NCBI GenBank assembly: GCA_032718475.1
Contig: JAUCBJ010000285.1
Location: 1 to 37,330 of the forward strand
Reading direction: 5' to 3'
DNA from: Nemertoderma westbladi
Taxonomy: Eukaryota; Xenacoelomorpha; Nemertodermatida; Nemertodermatidae
DNA length: 37,330 nt
The notes under the pieces were generated by a model. That model was not told where the DNA came from. It did no database searches and worked only from the letters and a program-made list of their open reading frames with translations. Position numbers and translations under genes: made by a program. Below, piece after piece: positions 18,694-26,993 of the stretch (position 1 is the stretch's first letter; each line of letters opens with the position of its first letter).

Positions 18694-21294
18694 TTATTTC
18701 TTTTTCTGGTACGCCTTTCGTCTCTTCGCCCTTCGACTCTCATCGATCGCTATGGCTGGTAGAGGAGCGTCAACATCCATTGTGAGTAACGCTTCGGCTT
18801 GTCTCCTGGCGGCTCTTCCTTTCGAAGGCAACGGTATCATGTCGGTTCGTCTTTCCAACTCGGAGTTGCGTGCCTCTAGGAACCATTCTCCGTCACCGAA
18901 CTCCTCTTTATACGAATATAATCGTCTAATAACTTCGAATGGACCGAATAATCCGGCGCTCAGTAGCAGATCCACGTAATGGAAGGGTAGCGAGGCCGAC
19001 GTGTGGAGGCGTTCCGGGAAGGAGAAATATCCGCACGCCATCTCCTGCGCGATATTCCGAGCGTTTCTCCGAAACTTGGTCTTTAAGTGGCTGTTTGCGT
19101 ATGTTTCAAACATGACCATATTTCCCATAGCGGTAACGTCTTTGGTTGGACATTTGATATAGCAGCGGGGGCTAGAGGAATGTCCACGGAAACCGCACGT
19201 GGTGCAGAGGTTATAAAGAATCGGGCAGACGGAAACGTCGTGGCCCGATGTCGCGCAGTATGGGCAATAGAGTATCCCGAGGAGCTGGAGGCATGAATCG
19301 GTAACCCGATTCCTTCTGCTGCGTGGGCACTGCTCCGAACCGCAGTCGCCGCATACCTCCAACTGCATCTCTCGACCGGGGAATATCGGAATCGGGACGC
19401 CGGCGTAGTATTCGAGTCGTCGGTCGCTCTTCGGAATATTCTCGGTGGTCGGTAGCCCGCGGAATGCTGGGCTTTTGCGTAGTATGTTCTCGCTTCGATA
19501 ACCCTCTTTGTGTCCCGCTGGTCTCAGCTCGGACGACCGTTTCTGGCGGTGGATCCATTCAGTTTGCTCGGCGTACCAACGAGTTAGTCGCATAGGGTCC
19601 TGAGGAACGGCGGGTGTAGAAGCTACCGCTGGTCGGCGAAGGGGTGCCGGGGTTTTAGATGGAGGGATACCGAGGAGATCGTCGGGTGTCGGCGCATCGC
19701 TGGGGCCTTCCTCGACCAGTATCGCTGAGCGGGTCCGTTGTTGGCTGGTACTCGGAATCTCCGACGACCAATCTTCGCCGCCCGGGAAAGGATACGGGGA
19801 TAACCGTTGGCATATGTCGCCGAAGTCGCTCAATGCAGCCGTAGTGGCTACCTCTCTCGCGGGGCTACCGGAGCCGCGTGGGGTGTAGACGCCTGCTCTC
19901 TTCATCGGTTCGGCCGAGGCAACCCGTTTGGCGGCTGGTCCATACGCGGCCTCCGGCTCGAGTTGTCGCTTTGGGGTGGAGAGTAGAACACCCTCGTTTA
20001 GCCATATCTCTTCCCCTTCCGAGGAGATCAGAGGCTCCTCCGCACCGAGAAGTTCGGTAATCGTAGGGATGTCGTAAGGTCCGCTCTCGTCCCAGGAATC
20101 GATAACGGCGGGTGTTTTCGATTCTCCCGGTGTAATGTTCTCGACCGCTTTAAACGCATGGTTTATAACCTCGTTCCAATCGTAGTCGACGAAGGAAAGG
20201 GGGACCGCCGTAATAAGGTTATCGAGAGTTTTACAGATAAACTTAGCGACGGTGTAGCATTCCATAACGACGTAGATATAGCTCCGTCGATCGGGATTCT
20301 CCCACCTTTGGTGTATCGTCCACTTCCGATCGACGTCCTTCCATCGACCCTCTCGCTCGCTCTTTATCTCTAATCCCGGGTATCCGCCGTATATTTTATT
20401 ATAGTCCCGGAATTTCTGGGGTTTGAAGTCGATACCGCCGTTGAGCACAGCGAGGTAGCCGATCCCGGATTTCGTCGGTCTCACTTCTTGGAATCCTCGC
20501 ATGAACTCGGCGAATCGTAACCAGGCTAGCAGCGTTTGAGTGTCGATGCAATGGCTAAGTGCGTTGAGGTCGTTTCGTCGGTTTCTTCCTGCGGGAGCGT
20601 TCGCGTAGTCGTTCCGGACGTCCGCCTTGATATCCGACCCGATTTTAATGACGTCGAAGTCGAAGAGGATCTTTTGGATATCCGGAGGCAGCAACCAGAT
20701 CGCTCCGGCTGCCTGCACTTCCTGTCTGGGTGTCAGGAATATTCGGCACACCAGTACCAAACCGTCCAGGGTTCCGAGGACGACGACTAAGGATCGACCG
20801 TATTCTTTCGCCCCGTACTTTTCCTGGTAGTCGTCGCGGTTTTGGATAATCGATACGCGTTCCTCTCGAAGCGTCGCCGTACACTCCGACAGGTTTTCCC
20901 AGTGGGCGAGGTACGTACTCTTGTCGTCGACGAAACTTTGACATCTCGCCAACGTAATCGCTTTCGAGGTGGGCGTCGCGTTTCCCTCGTTGTCGTAGAT
21001 CAAACATCGGGATCTGTAGACGCTCTGCCGGAACGTTTCCCAAAACGACGAATCGTCCCCTCCGGTTGCCTTTGCGTTCCGAGTTCTTTTCAGTCTCGTA
21101 CTAGCATCGGCTAACCGGAGGGCTCGTAGATTCTTAGAATCCGGTCCCTCTCGCCCGGTGAATTTAACTTCTCGTACGTTCTCATTTAGCAGAATGCTCC
21201 ACTTTGTATCAAAGTCAGGGGATCCAGGTTGCGAATATTCCAGTAGATCTATCGTGTTACGTAATTCGCCGATAATTTGGCGATTTGGGTCCAT
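18694..21294 (-). CDS. E3 ORF3: exonuclease-like domain plus CCHC zinc-knuckle protein, 866 aa
   Basis: Intact frame between pol and the 3' LTR, the env position. No signal peptide or membrane segment, so it does not look like an envelope. Residues about 165-360 resemble a DEDDy 3'-5' exonuclease (RNase D/WRN type): strand LVVVLGTLDGLVLV, LPPDIQKIL, IKIGSDIKAD (D225 as motif II), CIDTQTLL (D251), then W-rich segment and YVVMECY (Y341, E345), matching the Y-x3-D motif III with E for D. I cannot place motif I, so activity is doubtful. Residues 430-600 are a Pro/Ser-rich linker. Residues 648-715 are cysteine-rich: C648/C651/C656, knuckle CPYCATSGHDVSVC (677-690) and CTTCGFRGHSSSPRC (697-711). 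The C-terminus (854-866) is strongly basic and NLS-like. Binding of nucleic acid is inferred, function unknown. Expression probably needs splicing or an internal start. Confidence 0.9.
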   Translation of the reverse strand: MDPNRQIIGELRNTIDLLEYSQPGSPDFDTKWSILLNENVREVKFTGREGPDSKNLRALRLADASTRLKRTRNAKATGGDDSSFWETFRQSVYRSRCLIYDNEGNATPTSKAITLARCQSFVDDKSTYLAHWENLSECTATLREERVSIIQNRDDYQEKYGAKEYGRSLVVVLGTLDGLVLVCRIFLTPRQEVQAAGAIWLLPPDIQKILFDFDVIKIGSDIKADVRNDYANAPAGRNRRNDLNALSHCIDTQTLLAWLRFAEFMRGFQEVRPTKSGIGYLAVLNGGIDFKPQKFRDYNKIYGGYPGLEIKSEREGRWKDVDRKWTIHQRWENPDRRSYIYVVMECYTVAKFICKTLDNLITAVPLSFVDYDWNEVINHAFKAVENITPGESKTPAVIDSWDESGPYDIPTITELLGAEEPLISSEGEEIWLNEGVLLSTPKRQLEPEAAYGPAAKRVASAEPMKRAGVYTPRGSGSPAREVATTAALSDFGDICQRLSPYPFPGGEDWSSEIPSTSQQRTRSAILVEEGPSDAPTPDDLLGIPPSKTPAPLRRPAVASTPAVPQDPMRLTRWYAEQTEWIHRQKRSSELRPAGHKEGYRSENILRKSPAFRGLPTTENIPKSDRRLEYYAGVPIPIFPGREMQLEVCGDCGSEQCPRSRRNRVTDSCLQLLGILYCPYCATSGHDVSVCPILYNLCTTCGFRGHSSSPRCYIKCPTKDVTAMGNMVMFETYANSHLKTKFRRNARNIAQEMACGYFSFPERLHTSASLPFHYVDLLLSAGLFGPFEVIRRLYSYKEEFGDGEWFLEARNSELERRTDMIPLPSKGRAARRQAEALLTMDVDAPLPAIAIDESRRAKRRKAYQKKK
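21074..21100. repeat. Copy of 27-nt motif inside E3 ORF3
   Basis: All 27 bases match the LTR copies at 18158-18184 and 28231-28257 (core TTCCGAGTTCTTTTCAGTCT). It encodes TRLKRTRNA in ORF3. Confidence 0.92.
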
Positions 21295-21842
21295 ATTTAC
21301 GATTATATCCGTTACAAATTAGATCAGTTAATTATAAGTCCAGAAAGTCTGAAACTATAGCGATAGCAGAATAATTCAGTTTTTTTTATTTAATTCAGTT
21401 TATTAAATAACATTGCTATATAGACATCTATCATCTTATTGCTAATACATTCAGCATTTACAGTTACTATAGCTATACATAATATCCAACCAGTTTTTTA
21501 TGACTTTTTTGTCCTTTTTTTTCCAATTCTTTTCTTTGACCTCTTTTATACCTTTTTTTTGTCTTTTTTCATTTCATTATTATTTCATCTCATTTCATTT
21601 ATTTCCACATATATTTCAACACATTTAGTTCCACCATTTATTTCACATTTATTTATTTCCACATCATCATTGGGTTTATAGCCCCCCGGCTATCATCATT
21701 TGTTATAAGCGCAGCACCAGGGTGCGCATCATTTCATTTTCATCAGTATACGCGTCATCATTCAGGTTTATAGTAGAGTTGTCTGATCCTTTTCATCGTT
21801 TCCAACTATATTCAATCATTTTCTTTGGTTAATCTTTGTCGT
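21295..21842. other. E3 spacer: T-rich low-complexity tract upstream of ORF3
   Basis: The plus strand has long T/TTTC runs (21375-21680), that is, a purine-rich tract on the element's sense strand just 5' of ORF3, followed by TTTCATTT/CCACATTTATTT words. No gene seen. It could act as leader or promoter of an ORF3 transcript or as an internal polypurine tract. Confidence 0.5.
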
Positions 21843-22268
21843 GGAAGGGGTGTTACGCGTCAATCTGGGATCTACAGCTGGACTCGTTACACCGCCTACG
21901 CCCCAAACTGCGCACGTAACGGACAATGAAGACGCTAGGAGTGAAGTCACGTGGGTGCACCAGGGACCCACCAGAATAACACTCCCAACAACATAAAGCT
22001 CAGTCGACGAAGTCATGTGGGATGGGGTTACGCAACATTCTGGGATCTACAGCTGGACTCGTTACACCGCCTACGCCCCAAAATCCACGCAACGGTCCCA
22101 CCAGAATAACGCGACTGAGAAACATAAAACCCTCTATCGTCGAAGTCATGTGGATGCACCATGGACCCACCAGAATAACGGGATAGAGGGGGTGTTGCGC
22201 GGCAATCCGGGATCTACAGCTGGACTCGTTACACCGCCTACGCCCCGAACTGCGCACGCAACGGACAA
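21843..22268. repeat. E3 spacer tandem repeat, 167-175-bp period, about 2.5 copies
   Basis: A 38-bp core beginning GGGATCTACAGCTGGACTCG recurs at 21867-21904, 22042-22079 and 22209-22246. CCCACCAGAATAAC recurs between cores. It lies between pol and ORF3. Short ORFs here are repeat-driven and not credible. Confidence 0.9.
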
Positions 22269-22541
22269 CATAACATACTGCAATGAATACAATGAATTCC
22301 ACTTCAAATCTTTTCCATTTCCAATAATCCAATATCATTGGTCCCGATGACCAAAATCAGGGTAAACAATACATAAACGACCCTGCGTCAGTCGAAACAT
22401 CTGCAGGGTGATGCTGGACTCCACATAACACACGAGGAAACACAAATACCATTGCGTGGTTACAGTTGGTTTAAGGGGGGTCCATAACTCGTTGTCGATA
22501 AATCACAGTTTTTAAGAGTTTGTCAACATGATGAGAAGGGT

Positions 22542-23894
22542 TTAAACGCATTTATAATTGTCACCAATGTCTGCAGCAGGATCCGTAGTAGGGAACTTAT
22601 CACCTCTTGTAGAATCACCACTGTCATTGCCTTCAAGAAGGCACAGCTTCTGGATAGGGCGTTGGTAGTGGCCCTTTGCCGTTCGTATCGTCACAGTCCT
22701 CGCAAGTCCGTCTTTGCTTGGGTGTATGGTCACGACCCGCGCCACAGGCCAGTGAACGCGGTCTTTGAGATCTTCTTTAACTAGCACCATGTCGCCAACT
22801 GCGACGTTCCGGTAGGTGTTGTTCCATTTCCTCCTGGTCCGGAGGGTTATGAGGTATTCCTGGGCCCAAATTCTCCACCAATGCGCTGCCAACGCTTGGG
22901 CCTTTTTCCAGTTTGTATGTTTCGCGATCTCGTTGGGATCCGGGAACATGGTTTCCGGGAGGAGGTGGGTTTTGGGTCTCCCCAGTAGATGGTTAGGAGT
23001 GAGGGACTCAACTGAGGCGTTCGCCATCCGGGTATTATGGCAGATTAGTCCGTGCTCTCCCATTATTGGTGTCAATGTTATCAACATCATTATTATCATC
23101 AACAACCTTATTAGCCACCAAAGCATGGGCACGCGCCAATGTCCGTCTTTAAACGTGGCCTGGTCGAGAACGTCCATACAATATTGGTCCTCTTCGGATG
23201 GATTTTCGTCCTTTTCCGCGAACTCCTGGGTCTCCAAATTAAAATATTTCGTCATCTCTCGTTGGGTTTTCTCGGTTTCCAGAAACAAATCCTCGTCGAG
23301 ATCCGAAGCTGAGCAGTAACCCACGGAGGTTACATTCTCTTTAATCTGACATTTGGGAAGGTAGGTATAGGTGTCCGTGGTTTCCTCCTTAATGCCGCAG
23401 AGTGTCCATCCCATTATTGTTCGTTCAGCATAAAATCCGTCATCCTGGTTTATAGATCGGGCGATATCTCCGGTGGGGATGTGTAGTTCCGGTGTATCAA
23501 GTCCGATCAGTAGGGTGATACGGTTTACGTCCAACTGCGGACACCTCAGGTCTACATCGTCCCGGTCCAATTGTATGAGGGGGGCGTACTCGGCTGATTG
23601 TCGGAACCGCACCCGGAGGTCTGTGTGTACCAAGGCGTTCTTTATGGTTAACTTAGCCGTTTCGTAGCCCTTCATCACTCCTTCCATCTGGAGTTGCACC
23701 TCCCCGGACTCTACCTCTCTGTTATCGGTGATGGTTTGTATGGGCCGTTTACAAGGCTCATATTCTAGGCCGAGTTGCTCGAGAAAATCCCGGTCGATGA
23801 TGGTTCCGTCGGACCCGTTATCGAGGAATGCGAGTGTCGTCAAAGATTTGCCGACTCCTTGGATCCTTACTGGGATTACCTTTGCGAAAACCAT
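22542..23894 (-). CDS. E3 shortened Pol: protease fused to DUF5641 tail, RT/RNase H/integrase core deleted
   Basis: An intact 450-codon frame. Residues 5-40 hold the retropepsin motif AFLDNGSDGTIID (catalytic D25; DNGS occurs in Pao proteases). The DUF1758/A17 linker follows with LLIGLDTPEL and RTIMGWTLCG. GHWRVPMLW (251-259) is where Pao RT would begin. After about 20 low-complexity residues encoded by GAT/AAT-rich DNA (23058-23120), the frame resumes at SLTPNHLLGRPKTHL and runs through the DUF5641 tail (WWRIWAQEYL, VGDMVLVKED, W-P-ARV, YQRPIQKLCLLE). BEL/Pao Pol proteins are normally well over 1000 residues. The ATG lies 11 nt past the gag stop in another frame, with an in-frame stop just upstream, so reinitiation or a very local shift would be needed. 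Protease may still process Gag. Confidence 0.9.
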   Translation of the reverse strand: MVFAKVIPVRIQGVGKSLTTLAFLDNGSDGTIIDRDFLEQLGLEYEPCKRPIQTITDNREVESGEVQLQMEGVMKGYETAKLTIKNALVHTDLRVRFRQSAEYAPLIQLDRDDVDLRCPQLDVNRITLLIGLDTPELHIPTGDIARSINQDDGFYAERTIMGWTLCGIKEETTDTYTYLPKCQIKENVTSVGYCSASDLDEDLFLETEKTQREMTKYFNLETQEFAEKDENPSEEDQYCMDVLDQATFKDGHWRVPMLWWLIRLLMIIMMLITLTPIMGEHGLICHNTRMANASVESLTPNHLLGRPKTHLLPETMFPDPNEIAKHTNWKKAQALAAHWWRIWAQEYLITLRTRRKWNNTYRNVAVGDMVLVKEDLKDRVHWPVARVVTIHPSKDGLARTVTIRTAKGHYQRPIQKLCLLEGNDSGDSTRGDKFPTTDPAADIGDNYKCV

Positions 23895-23905
23895 GTAGCG
23901 GCGAT

Positions 23906-26509
23906 TTATAAGTTAATCGTGGCCGAAATATTTGTTACTTGTGGTGTAGCGGTGGAGATTTTAAACGGGTTGGTTTCTCTCCGTTGGGTTGTCCGGGTTC
24001 CTTTGAAGATGTGGTTTGTTTCTCCTCTTCGCCTGGCTTCGATCCGAAAGGGGAGGGTAGTAAAATCGAAGTTCGCGGGGATGTGGAGGAGCGTGTGATG
24101 GCGTTGGTCGTTACAGACAGTACAGCATGATCTTTGGTCGCACTCCCGAACATAGTGACCTGTTCCAAGACACCGGAAGCATCCTCGGTGTTTCATTATC
24201 GCCTCGAAGCGTGGGACAAGTTCGGCGAACTGAAACTTTCTGCAGAATTCCACTTTGTGTTTCTCCCCACAGAAGAGACATATAGTGGAGGCTGTGGTGC
24301 CTTCCCTTTCGGGTGCCCAATTCGCTAGGTAGCATGCCCATTCTTCTGCTAAGGTCGGTTCCTCGTAATCCTCGTCATCCGAGTCCTCAGCCATACTGAT
24401 GGCCATCGCACTCACAGGAGTAGGGCGGAATCTTGGGTTTGGAGTGGGTGCCCTGCTCTGGTAATTGCTCTCCATTGCGTCCAACTTGGCGAGACTTTGT
24501 TTCGAGAACATCGAGTCATTCATGGCTTCGGAGATATCGTCCAGGAATGCCGACATTTCGAGGAAGCTGGGATCTTGATCTGGATGTCTGCGCCGGAGAT
24601 CTACGCATTTATAGGCCCACTTACTTTGCAGCCATCCGGGGAACTTCCGGGCGATCTGTCGGAGGTTTAGAATGTTGTTCACCTGGTCCTCCTTATTTAA
24701 GGGTTTCAGAGTGTAGTAGGCATCCTTCATGGAATCTGAGAATTCCTGGAGGTTCTGTGGGTCCCCTAGTGATCCCGCGTCTTGTATCAGTTTCTCTAGA
24801 GTTTTATTAATTATAGTTCCGGTATTTCCGTATCTTTTATCTAGAGTTTTCCATGCGTCATAGTATGCCTCATGAGAACCTCCCTCAAAACATGCAACAA
24901 TTCTGCGTGGTTTGTCACCCAGGTATTGCGATAAATATACCAATTTCTGTGCGTCGGCTATGTCCGTTGATCCGATCTGCGCAAAGAACCGTTTCTTGAA
25001 TCTGAGGTAATCGACGGGATCTCCTTCGAAGGTGCGAATCTCCATCTTCGGCATGGCAAGGCGGTTCTCCAACGCCCGGATGATGCTGACGTCGTCTGAA
25101 CTGGAGTGACTCGGAGGGTTATAGTCATTGGCACTCACTCCCATACTTGATGGATCAATAATAGGTGGAGTTTTAATAATGACGCGGCTGCGAGTTTGTG
25201 GTGTTGATGTAAATGGGTTGTTTGATCGGGGAGTGGCGTCCCGTTCCGAGTCCTTTTCAGGCTCGTACTTGGGTACACTCGCTGTCGTGGTGTTGGATAG
25301 GAAATAGGGTTCCTCATTCTTTAGCCTAGCCGGTGGGGGATGGAACACCGGTGCTTGTGCCGATAGCGTAGACTGTTTGGTAGGCGGGATTTCGGGTTTC
25401 GGAAGTTTCGCCGCTGTCGGTATAAATGACTTTTCTAATTCCGGTACCGGGATTGGTTCATATTCCTGATCTATATCCCTCTCCCAGTCCTCGTAGAGTT
25501 GAATATCTCGTTCTATAAGTGCGGCTTCGTATTCCGCGAGTTTTGCAATATCCGCGTTCTTTTTGTGGATGAGAATTGCTTGGGCCTCGGCGTGTTGTTT
25601 ACGCATTTCTGCTTCCCATTTACGTTGTTCGATCTCCCGTTCGGCCTCTCGTCCGCGTTGTTCGGCCTCCTGTTTGCGTTGTTCGGCCTCGTGTTTGCGC
25701 TGTTCGGCCTGTCGTTCGTCCTCTCGTTTGCGTTGTTCGTCTTCTCGCCTGCGTTGTTCGGCCTGTCGTTCGTCCTCTCGTTTGCGTTGTTCGTCCTCTC
25801 GCCTGCGTTGTTCGGCTTCCTGTTCACGTTGTTCGGCCTGCCGTTCGGCCGCTTGTTCGGCCTCTCGCCTTTGTGTTTCTGCAGCTAATACATCTTGCTC
25901 GGCTTGCAGTTGAATATACTCATCTTCCATCCGAGCTTTGAGGGCTAATGCCTTCCGCTCTCGCAGTTGGTCTCGGAGTGGCGGCGCCCCTTGAGAACTG
26001 CGCGCTGAGCCGGATATCTCGCTCCTAGCGCTGGAGTGCTGATTTCTGGTGGACCCCATTCTTTTGCGATGTACTCCTGTCCTGATGCTGGAGGATCGTA
26101 CTGATTCCGCGTCTGTTCTTTCAGCCCTCTTGTAATACTGTTCCTCATAGCCTCTCACAAGGCTGAGGGTCCTCCGGTGTTGTTTGCGGAACCCATCTAG
26201 ATGTACAACGTGTTCTTCCAGCTTGGGGTAGTTTTCCAGATCGGTGGGGGGAACAAGCTCTTGGTACGCCTGTATCATTCTTTCGTACCGCTGTAGGATA
26301 TTTCGGATACTTTGAAGCTGAGTTTGTACCTCATTGAGGGGGGTTTTGACTCCCTTGAGTTGTTTCTCCATCCGTTGATACGCTCGGGTTACTCCGCCTT
26401 TAAGAGCCCCTAACCGACGGGTCATGTTTTTGACGTTTGGTACCTCGTCGGCTTCCGAGTCTGTGTGGTGATCCATCTCGTCGGTATCGGATACGTTATT
26501 TGTTGTCAT
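23906..26509 (-). CDS. E3 Gag, 867 aa
   Basis: Intact BEL/Pao-type Gag. Order: acidic N-terminus; helical domain about 30-130; Ser-rich linker; charged coiled coil about 185-315 with an 18-residue tandem repeat (QRRREDEQRKREDERQAE twice); Pro-rich linker 350-480; DUF1759-like capsid region about 486-660 (FEGDPVDYLRFKKRF, DKRYGNTGTI); zinc knuckles at C744 (CLFCGEKHKVEFC), C777 (CFRCLGTGHYVREC) and C796 (CTVCNDQRHHTLLH). It should form the particle and bind RNA. The start ATG overlaps the stop of the upstream small ORF as ATGA. The 27-nt shared motif at 25241-25267 falls in the Pro-rich linker. Confidence 0.93.
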   Translation of the reverse strand: MTTNNVSDTDEMDHHTDSEADEVPNVKNMTRRLGALKGGVTRAYQRMEKQLKGVKTPLNEVQTQLQSIRNILQRYERMIQAYQELVPPTDLENYPKLEEHVVHLDGFRKQHRRTLSLVRGYEEQYYKRAERTDAESVRSSSIRTGVHRKRMGSTRNQHSSARSEISGSARSSQGAPPLRDQLRERKALALKARMEDEYIQLQAEQDVLAAETQRREAEQAAERQAEQREQEAEQRRREDEQRKREDERQAEQRRREDEQRKREDERQAEQRKHEAEQRKQEAEQRGREAEREIEQRKWEAEMRKQHAEAQAILIHKKNADIAKLAEYEAALIERDIQLYEDWERDIDQEYEPIPVPELEKSFIPTAAKLPKPEIPPTKQSTLSAQAPVFHPPPARLKNEEPYFLSNTTTASVPKYEPEKDSERDATPRSNNPFTSTPQTRSRVIIKTPPIIDPSSMGVSANDYNPPSHSSSDDVSIIRALENRLAMPKMEIRTFEGDPVDYLRFKKRFFAQIGSTDIADAQKLVYLSQYLGDKPRRIVACFEGGSHEAYYDAWKTLDKRYGNTGTIINKTLEKLIQDAGSLGDPQNLQEFSDSMKDAYYTLKPLNKEDQVNNILNLRQIARKFPGWLQSKWAYKCVDLRRRHPDQDPSFLEMSAFLDDISEAMNDSMFSKQSLAKLDAMESNYQSRAPTPNPRFRPTPVSAMAISMAEDSDDEDYEEPTLAEEWACYLANWAPEREGTTASTICLFCGEKHKVEFCRKFQFAELVPRFEAIMKHRGCFRCLGTGHYVRECDQRSCCTVCNDQRHHTLLHIPANFDFTTLPFRIEARRRGETNHIFKGTRTTQRRETNPFKISTATPQVTNISATINL
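25241..25267. repeat. Copy of 27-nt motif inside E3 gag
   Basis: It differs at two of 27 positions from the LTR copy at 27927-27953 (core TTCCGAGTCCTTTTCAGGCT). It encodes YEPEKDSER in gag, a different frame from the ORF3 copy. Confidence 0.85.
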
Positions 26510-26697
26510 TGTAACGCCTCGTCGATGGCGAGATACGCGATGTCGTAAAACAGTTCCTCGTAGGTATTGTACTCAGCTTGAACCACCCGAACAGTAATCC
26601 TGAATCGTCCGACGTTCGTTCCTTGTACCTCAACTTCGACGTGCCAGATTCCTGGCTCAACTTGAATTATATCAATGGGTGTGATCGATACTTCCAT
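26506..26697 (-). CDS. E3 small ORF, 63 aa, overlapping gag start by ATGA
   Basis: ATG at 26697-26695. Its TGA (26508-26506) shares bases with the gag ATG (26509-26507), giving ATGA. The product is compact and mixed alternating hydrophobic/acidic: two beta-like stretches (WHVEVEVQGT, GRFRITVRVV), then an acidic helix-like end (YEELFYDIAYLAIDEALQ). I recognise no family. The composition is not that of a random frame, and the exact stop-start coupling suggests termination-reinitiation feeding gag. It could be a real small protein, an uORF regulator or both; its absence upstream of E2 gag suggests it is lineage-specific. Confidence 0.62.
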   Translation of the reverse strand: MEVSITPIDIIQVEPGIWHVEVEVQGTNVGRFRITVRVVQAEYNTYEELFYDIAYLAIDEALQ

Positions 26698-26993
26698 TCC
26701 CTGTTAACAACTCTCCAAATATGTGATCTGCCGACTACGAATTGGTTAGATCGAGTTTGCTGATTAATTAAACCACGACTTTGTCTCAACTCAAATACCA
26801 GAGTTTCCTCGTAGTGGGTGCTGGCAAGCACGTAGAGAGTTTTTGAAGAGTATTGAAGGATTCTCAACTTCCACCAGTTGAAGTTGACCACGATAATTAT
26901 TCTTAATTTTGACACCCTGTCAAAATTAACCACGTGAATTATTCTTAATTTTGACACCCTGTCAAAATTAACCGCATTAATTATTCTTAATTT
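26698..26993 (-). promoter_or_regulatory. E3 5' leader with tandem perfect palindromes
   Basis: TTAATTTTGACA-CCC-TGTCAAAATTAA occurs at 26903-26929 and 26945-26971 (12-bp stems, 42-bp period); a third half-copy at 26987-26994 runs into the LTR, whose TG coincides with the TG of the repeat. It lies just downstream of the 5' LTR in element sense, where packaging or dimerisation signals sit. No TGG-initiated primer-binding site abuts the LTR. Confidence 0.8.

Noticed and set aside
18694-21294. ORF3 as an envelope gene
   Set aside because: The position fits, but there is no signal peptide, transmembrane segment or fusion-like region; it has zinc knuckles and a basic tail instead.
22000-22350. 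111-112-codon ORFs on both strands in the E3 spacer
   Set aside because: They arise from the 170-bp tandem repeat and are open on both strands. No conserved motif.
25499-25941. Plus-strand Cys/Arg- or Phe/Leu-rich repetitive frames
   Set aside because: Antisense reads of the E3 Gag coiled-coil repeat.
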